From G965195345 sp965277625 (lineage in GTDB: Bacteria > Pseudomonadota > Gammaproteobacteria > CAKMZV01), in the NCBI GenBank assembly GCA_965277625.1, contig OZ255827.1:682001-746000 (forward strand): 64,000 bases of DNA, in the 5' to 3' direction. The notes under the pieces were generated by a model. That model was given only the letters and a program-made list of their open reading frames with translations, was not told the DNA's origin and made no database searches. This document shows, one piece after another, positions 1-7,600 of the stretch. Position 1 is the first letter of the stretch. Every line of letters begins with the position of its first letter. A program made the translations under genes and the position numbers.

Positions 1-851
1 CGGTTCGCCACGCGTTGATTGTTTGAGTGAAATCGTTCATCTGAGCTGAGTTCTGGTTGCTTCAGTACGCCTTTGCAAAAGCGCTGCCATTCTGCTTCGT
101 TTTGAATGCCAATGATAATCAATTGATTGTCCTTGACGGGATAAGCGCCATAGGGGGCAATGGAAGGATGATGGAGTCCCACTCGTTTTGGCGCTTTGCC
201 AGCATAATCATAATGCATCAAAGGCACACTCATCCAGTCAGCAACCACATCGAACAAAGAGACTTGTACGCCGCTGCCTTTGCCAGTTTTATGGCGCAGA
301 AGTAGGGCTTCGAGAATGGCGGCGTGTGCGGTCATACCCGCTCCAATATCACAAATGGACACCCCAATTCTACCGATCTCATTGACCCCGCCAGAAACAT
401 CCAATAACCCGCTCTCTGCCTGGATTAAAAGGTCATAAGCTTTTAGATGAGATGTTTGGGTGCTGGGACTGTATCCTGAAATGTCACAAGTGATTAACTT
501 GGGGTGTTTTTCGCGTAACGCTTCGCTGCCAAATCCAGACCTTTGTAGTGCCCCTGGTGCCAAATTCTGAATGAAAATATCCGCCTGAGACAGCAAGCGA
601 GACAAGCATTGTGCATCAGTGGATTTTTTAAAATCAAGCACCACCGATTCTTTGCCTTGGTTGGTCCAAGTGAAATAACTGCTTTCGCCTTTGACGGCCG
701 AATCATAACCTCGGGCAAAATCGCCTTGCGCTCGTTCAATCTTAATGACTCGAGCACCCGCTTCTGCTAGACGGCTACTGCATAAGGGCGCAGCCAAGGC
801 TTGCTCAATGGTGACGACGGTCAGGCCTTGTAGAGGCAGAGTTTGATTCAT
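1..851 (-). CDS. CaiB/BaiF-type (class III) CoA-transferase, 3' end outside window
   Basis: Class III CoA-transferase, which moves CoA from one acyl-CoA to a free carboxylic acid in the cytoplasm. Translating the minus strand from the ATG at 851 gives 283 residues with no stop before the window edge; the family usually has about 400, so the C-terminal third is missing. Visible family features are an N-terminal Rossmann-like start (GLTVVTIEQALAAP), the segment AYDLLIQAESGLL, and ISICD-type text around Asp168 (GVSICDIGAGMTAH), which aligns with the catalytic Asp of formyl-CoA transferase. The ATG lies one base after the stop of the PrpD-family gene, so the two are cotranscribed and probably translationally coupled. 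With a MaoC-type hydratase nearby, itaconate, mesaconate or citramalate CoA-transferase roles are possible, but the substrate is not readable. Confidence 0.9.
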   Translation of the reverse strand, partial: MNQTLPLQGLTVVTIEQALAAPLCSSRLAEAGARVIKIERAQGDFARGYDSAVKGESSYFTWTNQGKESVVLDFKKSTDAQCLSRLLSQADIFIQNLAPGALQRSGFGSEALREKHPKLITCDISGYSPSTQTSHLKAYDLLIQAESGLLDVSGGVNEIGRIGVSICDIGAGMTAHAAILEALLLRHKTGKGSGVQVSLFDVVADWMSVPLMHYDYAGKAPKRVGLHHPSIAPYGAYPVKDNQLIIIGIQNEAEWQRFCKGVLKQPELSSDERFHSNNQRVAN

Positions 852-852
852 A

Positions 853-2286
853 CTACTGTGGCGAAGCGGGCGTCTGTTGCGGGTTTAACTGCTGTAATAA
901 GGGGCGAATGGCGGGCATTTTCTCTAAGTTCAAAATCTGTTCATAAACCGCTTGAGATTGATTAAGGTCAAGGACGGTTTGAGCCGATTGATGGAACAAA
1001 ATTGCAAAGGTTTTTTCGTCTAATGGATTTTCTGGTGTACCTTTGGCATGCGTGGTAAAGCGTTCGAAGGGGCGATCGACATCGTTCAATTGTAATTGAA
1101 TACCAGATTGCATTGTATGGTCAGTTGAGGGTTCAGCTTGAATCTTGTTCATTAATGGTTTTATCGATTGGGTCGGATCGGCCGATGCTTGAACGGCATC
1201 TTCGTCGAAATCGGCAGAATCCAAGTGACCATTAAGCAGTGTTTTGGCCAAACAATACCACAGACTGAATCGAGCTTGATGGCCATCGTTTGGATTTTGA
1301 AAAGCAACCGATTTAAAATGCTTCAGTGGCAAGGTAACTTTGATCCATTTAATCGATTCAATGGGTATTTTTTGTTGTTTAAATTCTTGGGCAATGTCAG
1401 CCATCAGGTCAACAAATGGATGTAAAAAAGCGCAGCAGGGATAAGGTTTATACGCAATGCCCGTGCGTCCCAAAAGCAAGTCATTTTGATTTTTAGCGTT
1501 CAGATCGGCGAATGCTTGTGTAAATCCAAGGGATTGTTTGGTACCGTGCAGTGTAAGCAAACTGTATTCACCATCAAAGGTGGTGTTTTGAGCAGAGGCG
1601 CCTTGTTGAGCCAAGCTGGCACAAATAACCCCAGTTTCGGCAGCAAATCCTGCGTGCAAGACTTTTGCCATGGAGCCAAATTGTGATTTATAACCACTGA
1701 TTCGACTGGTTGCCAAACTTAGAGCCACCGCTGATTTGTTGGCATCTAATTGAAGTAGGTGACTGCATGCCATGGTAGCGCCCAAGGCATTGAGGGTGGC
1801 GGTGGTGTGCCAGCCTTGGTAGTAATGGCTGGGGTTCAATGCCATAGATATGCGCATCAGTGCCTCCATGCCGACAATAAAAGCATTGAGGAACTGTTGA
1901 CCAGCAATGTTTTGCTTGGTGGCAGTATCTAATTCGATGTGTTCAGACAAAGCCAGCAATGCGGCTATGATCGATGAGGGAGAGTGGCTTAAACTGAGAT
2001 TATCGTAAGCGCAACGATCTTCCATGGTGGCATAGGCAGCATTGATTAAAGCCGCTGAAACGGGTGCTGTTTGCCGACCATTGCCTCCAATAATTTGGCA
2101 GCAGCCTGTGCCCCAAATGTTCATTGTTTGTTGGAGTACGGGCGCAATGTCGGTGGTGGAACCGTATAAAGCATTGGCCACAGTGTCCAGCAATGCCTGT
2201 TTTGCCATGTGTTGCTCTGGCCCTTCAACATCGATTTGAAGGTCAGCACACCATTGAGCCAAAGTGATCAAAGCATTGTTTTTCAT
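853..2286 (-). CDS. MmgE/PrpD family protein
   Basis: Member of the MmgE/PrpD family, which includes 2-methylcitrate dehydratase, cis-aconitate decarboxylase and iminodisuccinate epimerase, so the reaction cannot be assigned from family alone. The product has 477 residues, close to the usual 450-500. Family text includes GIAYKPYPCCAFLHPFVDLM in the second half and LHAGFAAETGVICASLAQQG in the middle. A TTG two codons upstream is possible, but the ATG at 2286 is preferred because GAGG (complement of 2294-2297) sits seven bases before it. The gene follows the MaoC-type gene by nine bases and precedes the CoA-transferase by one base. No prpB or prpC is nearby, so a methylcitrate-cycle role is unlikely. 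Confidence 0.88.
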   Translation of the reverse strand: MKNNALITLAQWCADLQIDVEGPEQHMAKQALLDTVANALYGSTTDIAPVLQQTMNIWGTGCCQIIGGNGRQTAPVSAALINAAYATMEDRCAYDNLSLSHSPSSIIAALLALSEHIELDTATKQNIAGQQFLNAFIVGMEALMRISMALNPSHYYQGWHTTATLNALGATMACSHLLQLDANKSAVALSLATSRISGYKSQFGSMAKVLHAGFAAETGVICASLAQQGASAQNTTFDGEYSLLTLHGTKQSLGFTQAFADLNAKNQNDLLLGRTGIAYKPYPCCAFLHPFVDLMADIAQEFKQQKIPIESIKWIKVTLPLKHFKSVAFQNPNDGHQARFSLWYCLAKTLLNGHLDSADFDEDAVQASADPTQSIKPLMNKIQAEPSTDHTMQSGIQLQLNDVDRPFERFTTHAKGTPENPLDEKTFAILFHQSAQTVLDLNQSQAVYEQILNLEKMPAIRPLLQQLNPQQTPASPQ

Positions 2287-2295
2287 GGACAAGCC

Positions 2296-3138
2296 TCAAA
2301 ACTCAACAAAATGTGCTTCAGTAATCAATTGATTGTGTTGATTGCTGACCCAGCCAGATTTTTGCTTGGGCTGTGATGCATCCGAGGCAATATTCATCGT
2401 GATGGTATCGGGTATAAATACAGGGGCTTTGGCTTGGTAACGTAGAGATTTTAATCGACCTTGCGGATTGGCTTGTTGATAAGCATCTAATAACAAAGTG
2501 GTGCTGAGCGGACCATGGATGATGAGGTCTTTATAACCTTGTTCATGACAATAAGCGGGGTCGTAATGAATAAAGTGCGCATTAAAAGTCAATGCAGAAT
2601 AGCGAAATAACATGAGCGGACTTGGTTGCCATACACAGCTAAAGTCTGGGGCAATATTAGGCGCAGCCATCGGCTGACTGACGTTTGTGGTTTCTCTATA
2701 GACAATGGTATGGGTTTCAACAAGATTTTTAATCTCACCCGTATGAATGGTGTGCTCAACCGTGACAAAGATTAATGCACCCGTGCGTCCCTGTTTGGGT
2801 GTAATTTGGGTTATCTTAGAAGTCTTGGTGGCATGGGTGCCCAAAAGAATGGGATTAAAAAATTCAAAGGTTCCGCCCGCCCACATACGGTGTGGCAGTG
2901 GCAATGCTGGAATAAAATGCCCTAATTTCTCATGACCATCTTCGGCCAAATTTTGGGTTTTGATGGGCGGATGAAAATAGAGCCAATGCCATGCTAATGG
3001 CAAAGTATGACCACTCTGCCAGCTCGGTTCACGGTCCAGCGTTGCCGCCATTAAGTTGGCTGGGGCAATGTCAAGGTAAGCATTTTGGCTCTGCGTGTGA
3101 CCGATGAAACGGCTGTAGTCAGTTGTAGAATTTTGCAT
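2296..3138 (-). CDS. Double-hotdog MaoC-like acyl-CoA hydratase/dehydratase
   Basis: A 280-residue protein with two hotdog halves. The N-terminal half resembles the FAS1-like dehydratase domain (about residues 10-150). The C-terminal half carries the active-site segment HFIHYDPAYCHEQGYKDLII followed by HGPL, matching the MaoC/hydratase-2 pattern with catalytic Asp and His. Family members of this size include mesaconyl-C4-CoA hydratase and itaconyl-CoA hydratase, which add water to branched C5 enoyl-CoAs. The neighbouring class III CoA-transferase fits such chemistry, and that is inference. It lies 12 bases after the MR/MLE gene and nine bases before the PrpD gene in one minus-strand operon. 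The ribosome-binding site is weak; the start is fixed mainly by operon spacing. Confidence 0.85.
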   Translation of the reverse strand: MQNSTTDYSRFIGHTQSQNAYLDIAPANLMAATLDREPSWQSGHTLPLAWHWLYFHPPIKTQNLAEDGHEKLGHFIPALPLPHRMWAGGTFEFFNPILLGTHATKTSKITQITPKQGRTGALIFVTVEHTIHTGEIKNLVETHTIVYRETTNVSQPMAAPNIAPDFSCVWQPSPLMLFRYSALTFNAHFIHYDPAYCHEQGYKDLIIHGPLSTTLLLDAYQQANPQGRLKSLRYQAKAPVFIPDTITMNIASDASQPKQKSGWVSNQHNQLITEAHFVEF

Positions 3139-3150
3139 AGGATTAGGCCA

Positions 3151-4275
3151 TTATTGGTAGTGTGCAATGCTGGGACCAATGACCGCTGAATCTGGTTGTA
3201 CACCAAGACCAGGCATCGATGGGACAACCGCGCAACCATTGACATTTCTGGCGCCTTGTTCGGGTGCGGTGTCAACGCTGAGCATTTCTTGACACAACCA
3301 AGTGCCAATGAATTGTTTGGTCGGAATGGTTGCGGATAAATGAACGGCTGCTGTATCGGCTAAGACCGAGCCGCCGGTTTCCATCACTAAGAGATGAAAT
3401 CCCCGGTCTAGTGCAACATCACGGATTCTCCGAGCCTTGGTTAAACCGCCGACACGACCCACTTTTAGATTGATGATTTCGCCAATTTGATGGTGACCGA
3501 TGTGGATCATATCGCTCAGTGTTTCTAATCGTTCATCAATGGAAATAGGGTGAGAGGTCAAGCGTCTTAGATGTTCACATTCAGTCAGTGTTTCACAAGG
3601 TTGTTCAAAACAGGCTTGGGGCAAATTTTTCACACTATTCATAACTTGTATCGCTTGTAGGGGCGTCCAAGCACGATTGAGGTCATAAATGATGCGCTCG
3701 CCAACATTTTGGTGTGAGCTCAAATGTTGAATACGTGCGATGTCCTCATTGACATCTGAGCCAATTTTGGCTGAATGGACATAGTACCCCTTATCCCTGT
3801 AGCGCTGGATTTCAGCCAGCATATTGCTGGGGGTGTCTGTTGATATGCTAGAAGCAATGGGCAGATCGCTTTGATAATTTGCACCAAGTACCGTGCTCAG
3901 TGGCAATTGACATTGTTGCGCTAAAATATCCCAGCAAGCAATATCAAACGGAGATTTTGCATACCAGTGTCCAGGTAGGGCAATATCCATCGCTTGGTTG
4001 ATGGCATCCAATTCGCAGGGATTCATACCGATAAGTGCGGGTGCCAAATGTTCTGAAGCGGCTCGGATGCCTGGGCCATGTGCCGGCAAATAAGTATTGC
4101 CCCATGGCGTGCCTTCACCCCAGCCTATCAGCCCAGTATTGGTCTCAATTCGGACCAGCGTTGCGTCTAAAATTTCAAAAAGCAAACGCCCGCCAGATAA
4201 ACGATAAGGCTTATGCAATGGCAGATTGACTTGGAAAAGTGTTATGCTTTTTATGCGTATCATAGGTTTGTTCAT
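3151..4275 (-). CDS. Enolase-superfamily MR/MLE protein (racemase, epimerase or dehydratase)
   Basis: Mandelate racemase/muconate lactonizing enzyme family, 374 residues from the chosen ATG. The reading frame stays open upstream to 4467, but that part overlaps the Rieske gene and does not look like an MR/MLE N-terminus; MNKPMIRIK at 4275 (or ATG 4263) does. Metal ligands are visible as Asp198 (YDLNRAW), Glu224 (CFEQPC) and Asp247 (SIDERLE). Candidate acid/base lysines are Lys170 (HSAKIGSD) and Lys271 (INLKVGRVGG), which suggests a two-base 1,1-proton transfer such as epimerisation. The usual KxK motif is SxK here (Ser168). Relatives act on proline betaines, hydroxyprolines and sugar acids. 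The gap from the Rieske gene is 37 bases. Confidence 0.88.
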   Translation of the reverse strand: MNKPMIRIKSITLFQVNLPLHKPYRLSGGRLLFEILDATLVRIETNTGLIGWGEGTPWGNTYLPAHGPGIRAASEHLAPALIGMNPCELDAINQAMDIALPGHWYAKSPFDIACWDILAQQCQLPLSTVLGANYQSDLPIASSISTDTPSNMLAEIQRYRDKGYYVHSAKIGSDVNEDIARIQHLSSHQNVGERIIYDLNRAWTPLQAIQVMNSVKNLPQACFEQPCETLTECEHLRRLTSHPISIDERLETLSDMIHIGHHQIGEIINLKVGRVGGLTKARRIRDVALDRGFHLLVMETGGSVLADTAAVHLSATIPTKQFIGTWLCQEMLSVDTAPEQGARNVNGCAVVPSMPGLGVQPDSAVIGPSIAHYQ

Positions 4276-4312
4276 TGGGGCAATGGTTGTTTGTACGATC
4301 AATCGAATGCTT

Positions 4313-5413
4313 TTATGCGGTAGGGGCGCTTTGTTGTGCTGGCATAAATTGTGCTTGTGCTTCATGCAACCATTGATGTAGGCAAACGATAGAATGTTCG
4401 CTTTCAATACCCTGTTGCGGATGACAAACCAGAGGTCCTGGTTTATAACCCAAGCTATACAAGCCACGTTGAACGTTTTTTAGAATTTGCAAATCTTCTG
4501 AAAAAGTGGTCTCACGGTCTAAATCAATGACTTTTTGCAAATCATCATCGATGGCGCTGGTTTTAGAAAACCAGCCGCGATGAACCCGACTCAAATTGAC
4601 ACTTTGAGGTCGCCAGTAATAGGTGTTCACCATGCCACCTGGATAGATTTGAATAGAGCACCCAGGCCACAGATAGAAGGAATGGTAATCCTCGCCATTG
4701 TTGTTGTACCATGCGTTTTGACCTTTGCTACTTCGAGCTTCGTGATGCAAACAAGGACTGTCATTGAATTGGCAAACGTTATAACTGGTCGGATCCACCA
4801 CACCCTTTGAAAAATCGGGGTGTGCCACCTTGCAATGATAACACTCGTTGTAGTTTTCAACAGCCAAGAGCCAGTTACAAGTCTCATCCACAGAATGTTC
4901 ATGGACAAATTGGCGCGTTTCAATGTCTGGGCAAATATCAGTAATGGCTGTTCTCAAACCTTTAAAGGTGTGATCCATAGGCGCTGCATCGGGATTGCAG
5001 TTGATGAATATGAATTGACAGAACACTTCCAAGCGTACTTCGGTTAAGCGAATGCCTTCTCGGTTAAAGTTTGGTAAGGATTCTGTATTCGGGGCGCTTT
5101 TTAATTGGCCATTTAAGCCATAACTCCAAGCGTGGTAAGGACAAGTCAACAATTTTTTATGCCCACTTTGTTGCAAAATCAGCTTGTGTCCACGGTGTTG
5201 GCAGACATTATAAAAAGCGCGTGGCGTCTCATTGTCCAAGATAATGAACAAATCTTGATCAAATAATGTTATACAAAAGAAATCGCCCGATTTTTTCAGT
5301 TGTGAGAGGTGTCCTGCCATCTGCCAAGTGGACAAGAAAAGTGACCGACTGACTGACTGAAAGAAATTGGAATCATTGTAATAATGAGGTGGTAATGCGT
5401 TGTGTTTAATCAT
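4313..5413 (-). CDS. Rieske-type oxygenase alpha subunit
   Basis: Rieske non-haem iron oxygenase, 366 residues. The [2Fe-2S] site is intact: Cys71-x-His73 and, 17 residues on, Cys91-x2-His94. The mononuclear iron site shows as NYNECYHCKVAHP with His193 and His198. Overall layout resembles the quaternary-amine oxygenases (carnitine monooxygenase CntA, glycine betaine monooxygenase GbcA, stachydrine demethylase) more than ring-hydroxylating dioxygenases, but that is judged by eye. No small beta subunit, ferredoxin or reductase gene lies in the window, so electrons must come from elsewhere or from genes beyond the left edge. It is the first gene of the minus-strand operon and therefore probably catalyses the first, oxidative step. 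Confidence 0.9.
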   Translation of the reverse strand: MIKHNALPPHYYNDSNFFQSVSRSLFLSTWQMAGHLSQLKKSGDFFCITLFDQDLFIILDNETPRAFYNVCQHRGHKLILQQSGHKKLLTCPYHAWSYGLNGQLKSAPNTESLPNFNREGIRLTEVRLEVFCQFIFINCNPDAAPMDHTFKGLRTAITDICPDIETRQFVHEHSVDETCNWLLAVENYNECYHCKVAHPDFSKGVVDPTSYNVCQFNDSPCLHHEARSSKGQNAWYNNNGEDYHSFYLWPGCSIQIYPGGMVNTYYWRPQSVNLSRVHRGWFSKTSAIDDDLQKVIDLDRETTFSEDLQILKNVQRGLYSLGYKPGPLVCHPQQGIESEHSIVCLHQWLHEAQAQFMPAQQSAPTA

Positions 5414-5646
5414 AGCTGTAAGCGTTATTTTGATTTACTAAGTCAATCTCAGGCATAGCGTTGTTCTATGGATTTTAAATGACTGTGGTTCGTATGAGTA
5501 GCTCATCTTAACAATGGCCTATAACACAGGGTGCTATTTGAGGAAATTGTGGTATTTTGAATGGCGACACCCAAGCCTCTTCAATTGCGCTCAAGCATAA
5601 TTTCAATTGTTTTAGAATGGACGAATTGTGCATGCTGTTTTCCCAA

Positions 5647-5659
5647 GGACACCGTGTCC
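5647..5659. promoter_or_regulatory. Palindrome GGACAC-C-GTGTCC, possible operator
   Basis: Perfect 6-base arms around a single base, in the divergent noncoding region upstream of the Rieske operon. The size and symmetry suit a dimeric regulator. No terminator-like T run follows. Assignment as an operator is inference. Confidence 0.4.
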
Positions 5660-5693
5660 GCGATTAAAACACGAACGAAATATAAAATCAAAT

Positions 5694-5711
5694 ATAAAAC
5701 ATTCGTTTTAT
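5694..5711. promoter_or_regulatory. Palindrome ATAAAAC-ATTC-GTTTTAT, possible operator
   Basis: Perfect 7-base arms around four bases. AT-rich, so chance occurrence is more likely than for its neighbours, but it lies within 35 bases of the first palindrome. Confidence 0.3.
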
Positions 5712-5732
5712 GGTTGAGAAATGACCATTTAT

Positions 5733-5747
5733 CGACCAGATTGGTCG
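5733..5747. promoter_or_regulatory. Palindrome CGACCA-GAT-TGGTCG, possible operator
   Basis: Perfect 6-base arms around three bases. A further GACCA half-site lies just upstream at 5723-5727. The GACCnnnnnGGTC form resembles operators of TetR-type regulators in general; no regulator gene is in view. Confidence 0.4.
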
Positions 5748-6043
5748 TTTTTGAATAGACATCATTTCACCTGCAATACCACCACCTATGAATTGTTAAA
5801 ATAATTTTATTTGAATGTATCCACAATTTCAAACGTTTAAAGAAGATGGGTTGCGAAATAATTATTAAATTCTCATTATTATTAGGCACCTCTTTTTATA
5901 GAGCATGATGACACCAAATAGTTCATTTAATATGACCCAATCGTCTCATAATAAAATGACAAATTTTTGTTCAGTTATTATAATGACGACGTCTCATGTC
6001 ATCTGACTATGATATAAAATTAAAGAATGATAGGATTTTAAGA

Positions 6044-7585
6044 ATGCCAACAAGGCTAATCATTATTTTGCTGGTTGTTATGTTAAGCTCTTGTGGCAGT
6101 AACGGGGGCGATTCAGGCACAGGAAATACCATAAATATTTCTGGGGTTGCCGTTGATGGTGCCATCCAGAATGGTCAAGTTTTTATCGATCGTAATGATA
6201 ACAGCTTATACGACAATGATGGTTCCGAACTTCCATCTCCTGTGGCGACCAATACTTCAGGCAACTTTTCCTATGATTACGCGGGCGGTGGTGGGGTATT
6301 GACCGTTCGCGATGGCATAGATCAAACGACCAACGCCCCATTTCGTGGTGTCATGCGTTTTAACTTGGCTCAGACAGTTAATGGTCGGCAAGTGGTCATT
6401 TCGCCATTGTCGAGTTTAGCCAACAATTTGACTTCCACTCAAACTGATCGTCTGTTCAATGGTCTTGGAACCTCACTCAATGAAATATTAACGACTGACT
6501 ACATTAACGGACGTTTGTCTGATTCAGTGGCGCAATCTAACGTGCTGCTTTTATCTGTCTATAACCAAAAACTCGTAGAGTTAATGTCTGAGGCCTCAGT
6601 TGACTATCAAGCCATTTTAATCAACCAAAGTGGCAGTACTTCACCAATAGCCACCGCGAACGCTTTTTCATCAAGTATCCAAAAAGTTGTTGCAAATGAG
6701 ATTGTCAGATCTTTAGACTTGATAAGTAGTACCCAATTTACCGCTGGCGATCTTATTGATAATGTTCGGACTCGATCAATGGTTACCTCAGTCATTGTCA
6801 CGACAAATTCAGCATTGACCGATCAATTGATTCAAAAAATCAGTACTTTTTCCACAACCATTCGCGCAATCGGTGCTGCTACGACGGATACGAGTCGTAT
6901 ATTATTGGCAGGTGAGTTGTTATCGCTGGTTATTGGCAGTGATCCATTTTCATTAAATCTACTACAAAATTCAACATTGACTCAAGACCCCGTGAGTTTG
7001 GCAAGTTCGGTCATCCTGTCAATTGATGGGGCGCATTTATTAACGACAGACATTCAGCATTTAGCCGCCACGATTAACAATGGTCCAGTGGGGAGCTCTG
7101 TACCATCTGTGGTTCAACAATCTTCTCTGACCGCATTGCCATCAATCACAGCAATGAGGCGGATTATTCTTAGAAATGTGGAAGGTGTCTATCCAAGTGC
7201 GTCACAATCGACAAGTGGTATAGTCGTTTTATATTTTTCACCCATTGATCCAATATTACAGACAGGCAGTGTTGCTGTGTGTTTGTCCCTAACCAGTGAA
7301 GCTTTTTTTACAGCAAGGTGGCACTATGTTAATCCGTCTAATATTCAGATAGTCAGTGACTCTTTTATTTATCGAATGGCTTCTGTAGTCTCCTCCAATC
7401 CGAATTTTGCTCGAGTAGTCAGTAGCAATCTTCCAGCCTTAGGCGGAACAACATATCGTTCTGTGACCAGTATTCGAGTACGTGAAGCGCCAACCTCTGA
7501 AGACTTTATGGCTGTTTTAAATGCATCTATCCCAAATAACTCGGCTACTTGCACGAGCGAAATTGCTCCTCTTCTACCTAGTTAA
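6044..7585 (+). CDS. Putative lipoprotein of unknown function
   Basis: I do not recognise a specific family. From the ATG at 6044 the product starts with a short basic segment, a hydrophobic stretch and the lipobox MLSSC, giving a predicted lipidated cysteine near residue 17. A TAGGA sequence nine bases upstream supports this start over the ATG at 5996, which would add 16 residues ahead of the signal. The next 80 residues (VAVDGAIQNGQVFIDRNDN, then NTSGNFSYDY) look like a carboxypeptidase-regulatory or SdrD B-type beta-sandwich seen in surface proteins. The remainder is Ser/Thr/Asn-rich and has no motif I know. It lies 15 bases before the barrel gene, so the two are probably cotranscribed. 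Confidence 0.75.
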   Translation: MPTRLIIILLVVMLSSCGSNGGDSGTGNTINISGVAVDGAIQNGQVFIDRNDNSLYDNDGSELPSPVATNTSGNFSYDYAGGGGVLTVRDGIDQTTNAPFRGVMRFNLAQTVNGRQVVISPLSSLANNLTSTQTDRLFNGLGTSLNEILTTDYINGRLSDSVAQSNVLLLSVYNQKLVELMSEASVDYQAILINQSGSTSPIATANAFSSSIQKVVANEIVRSLDLISSTQFTAGDLIDNVRTRSMVTSVIVTTNSALTDQLIQKISTFSTTIRAIGAATTDTSRILLAGELLSLVIGSDPFSLNLLQNSTLTQDPVSLASSVILSIDGAHLLTTDIQHLAATINNGPVGSSVPSVVQQSSLTALPSITAMRRIILRNVEGVYPSASQSTSGIVVLYFSPIDPILQTGSVAVCLSLTSEAFFTARWHYVNPSNIQIVSDSFIYRMASVVSSNPNFARVVSSNLPALGGTTYRSVTSIRVREAPTSEDFMAVLNASIPNNSATCTSEIAPLLPS

Positions 7586-7600
7586 AGAGTGTTTTGAATC

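Larger units (their letters stand above)
5414..6043. other. 630-base AT-rich divergent intergenic region
   Basis: No convincing gene. The region separates the minus-strand catabolic operon from the plus-strand lipoprotein gene, so it must hold both promoters. Three short perfect inverted repeats are clustered between 5647 and 5747 and are listed separately. No regulator gene is adjacent, although one could lie beyond the left edge of the window. The 65-codon frame at 5561-5758 has no family signal and I do not call it. Confidence 0.6.

Noticed and set aside
853..2286. 2-methylcitrate dehydratase (prpD) of propionate catabolism
   Set aside because: No prpB, prpC or acnD neighbours; the operon context points to a different pathway.
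3151..4467. Longer version of the MR/MLE gene starting at 4467
   Set aside because: The extra 64 residues overlap the Rieske gene and do not resemble an MR/MLE N-terminus.
5561..5758. 65-codon frame in the divergent region
   Set aside because: No ribosome-binding site, Cys-rich and AT-driven composition, and it spans the palindromes; more likely noncoding.
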